This document shows positions 63,631 to 64,000 of a stretch of 64,000 nucleotides of DNA, in pieces. Numbering within the stretch: the stretch's first letter is position 1; the number at the start of each line of letters is the position of its first letter. The notes beneath the pieces are model-generated. The model saw only the letters and a program-made list of their open reading frames with translations, was not told the origin of the DNA and did not search any database. Made by a program: the position numbers and the translations under genes. Source of the stretch: Acidobacteriota bacterium (GTDB taxonomy: Bacteria; Acidobacteriota; Thermoanaerobaculia; Multivoradales; Multivoraceae); the NCBI GenBank assembly GCA_028877275.1, contig JAPPFP010000014.1, forward strand, positions 62,001-126,000. The letters run 5' to 3'.

Positions 63631-64000
63631 CTACCTACCTCCGGGCTGCGGCGCCGGCTCCGGTTCTCCCGCCTCCGGACTCATCCCCACGAGCCAGCGC
63701 AGACCGTTCTTCAGATCGTCGACCATCATGTAGGTGCAGGGCACCAGAACCAGGGCAATACCGGTCACGAACAGGACGCCGAAGCCCAGGCTGAGCGCCA
63801 TGGGGACGAGCCACTGGGCCTGGTTCGACCGTTCCAGGATGATCGGCATCAGGCCGAAGAACGTCGTCAGCGAGGTCAGGATGACCGGCCTCACGCGCCG
63901 GGTCACGCCGCCGACCACGGAATCGAGCAGGCTCCTGCCCTCACTCCGCAACTGATTCACCGCGTCGATGAGGACCAGCGAGTCGTTCACCACGACGCCG
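63631..64000 (-). CDS. RND efflux transporter permease, C-terminal end (cut by window edge)
   Basis: About 122 C-terminal residues are visible, reading in from the right edge: GVVNDSLVLIDAVNQLR, TRRVRPVILTSLTTFFGLMPI, LVPMALSLGFGVLFVTGIALVLVP and a short cytoplasmic tail. This matches the last transmembrane helices (TM10-TM12) of AcrB/MexB-type permeases. Type HAE or heavy-metal specificity cannot be told from this part. A proline-rich tail EAGEPEPAPQPGGR ends the protein. Confidence 0.9.
   Translation of the reverse strand, partial: GVVVNDSLVLIDAVNQLRSEGRSLLDSVVGGVTRRVRPVILTSLTTFFGLMPIILERSNQAQWLVPMALSLGFGVLFVTGIALVLVPCTYMMVDDLKNGLRWLVGMSPEAGEPEPAPQPGGR

Overview
This is a high-GC (about two thirds G+C by eye), gene-dense, roughly 64 kb stretch of bacterial chromosome with no tRNA, rRNA, CRISPR array, transposase or phage gene that I can recognise. 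The gene content points to an Acidobacteriota-like heterotroph: a TonB-dependent receptor with an N-terminal carboxypeptidase-regulatory domain, a VWFA-related protein of the type common in Acidobacteria, two DUF3604 proteins, a DUF4097 protein, Acidobacteria-style sulfatase and metalloprotease families, and many secreted peptidases. This assignment is an inference from gene families, not from a marker gene.

Layout. 1-3.2 kb: 5' part of a TonB-dependent receptor gene (cut by the left edge). 3.4-4.7 kb: SAM riboswitch controlling cystathionine gamma-synthase (metB), then ddl, a secreted TPR protein and hemW. 8.65-9.0 kb: a long-armed palindromic element. 9-13.6 kb: a divergent pair of DUF3604 genes. 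13.6-22.3 kb: housekeeping and stress genes (SRPBCC protein, lepA, arginase, EVE protein, DUF4097 beta-repeat protein, efp, epmA, a chorismate-lyase-like gene, RNase D). 22.4-24.7 kb: nucleotidyltransferase/sulfatase pair. 24.7-29.8 kb: aminotransferase, two sorbosone-dehydrogenase-like paralogues, DMT transporter. 29.8-37.6 kb: fabI, an outer-membrane barrel, and a tightly overlapping operon aceA - zinc metalloprotease - M20 amidohydrolase.

37.8-44.6 kb is the most distinctive metabolic region: a benzoylformate-decarboxylase-like ThDP enzyme followed by a four-gene molybdenum hydroxylase operon. It encodes a Tat-exported [2Fe-2S] subunit, a Moco subunit, an FAD subunit with an extra [4Fe-4S]-type cysteine insert, and a multi-haem-ligand cytochrome b membrane subunit. 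It looks like a PaoABC-type periplasmic aldehyde oxidoreductase wired to the quinone pool. A haloalkane dehalogenase follows. 45.5-45.8 kb holds a second copy of the palindromic element. 45.8-50.3 kb: VWA protein, a MoxR-VWA fusion and a second MoxR ATPase. 50.4-55.5 kb: a secreted protein, a second molybdenum hydroxylase (CoxS/CoxL form II without an adjacent CoxM) and a DUF3187 protein. 55.5-62.8 kb: secreted M20 peptidase, Zn alcohol dehydrogenase, gamma-glutamyltransferase and a two-domain M16 protease lipoprotein. 62.9-64 kb: an uncharacterised gene and the C-terminal end of an RND efflux permease cut by the right edge.

Taken together the window describes a cell that degrades proteins and peptides outside the cytoplasm (metzincin-like protease, M16, GGT, M20 enzymes, TonB receptor), oxidises aldehydes and sugars in the periplasm (Mo hydroxylases, sorbosone-dehydrogenase paralogues), and can grow on C2 units or fatty acids through the glyoxylate shunt (large isocitrate lyase). 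The least explained features are the two copies of a roughly 177-nt palindromic element, whose arms differ between copies but stay complementary within each copy, and the cytochrome-linked Pao-like operon.
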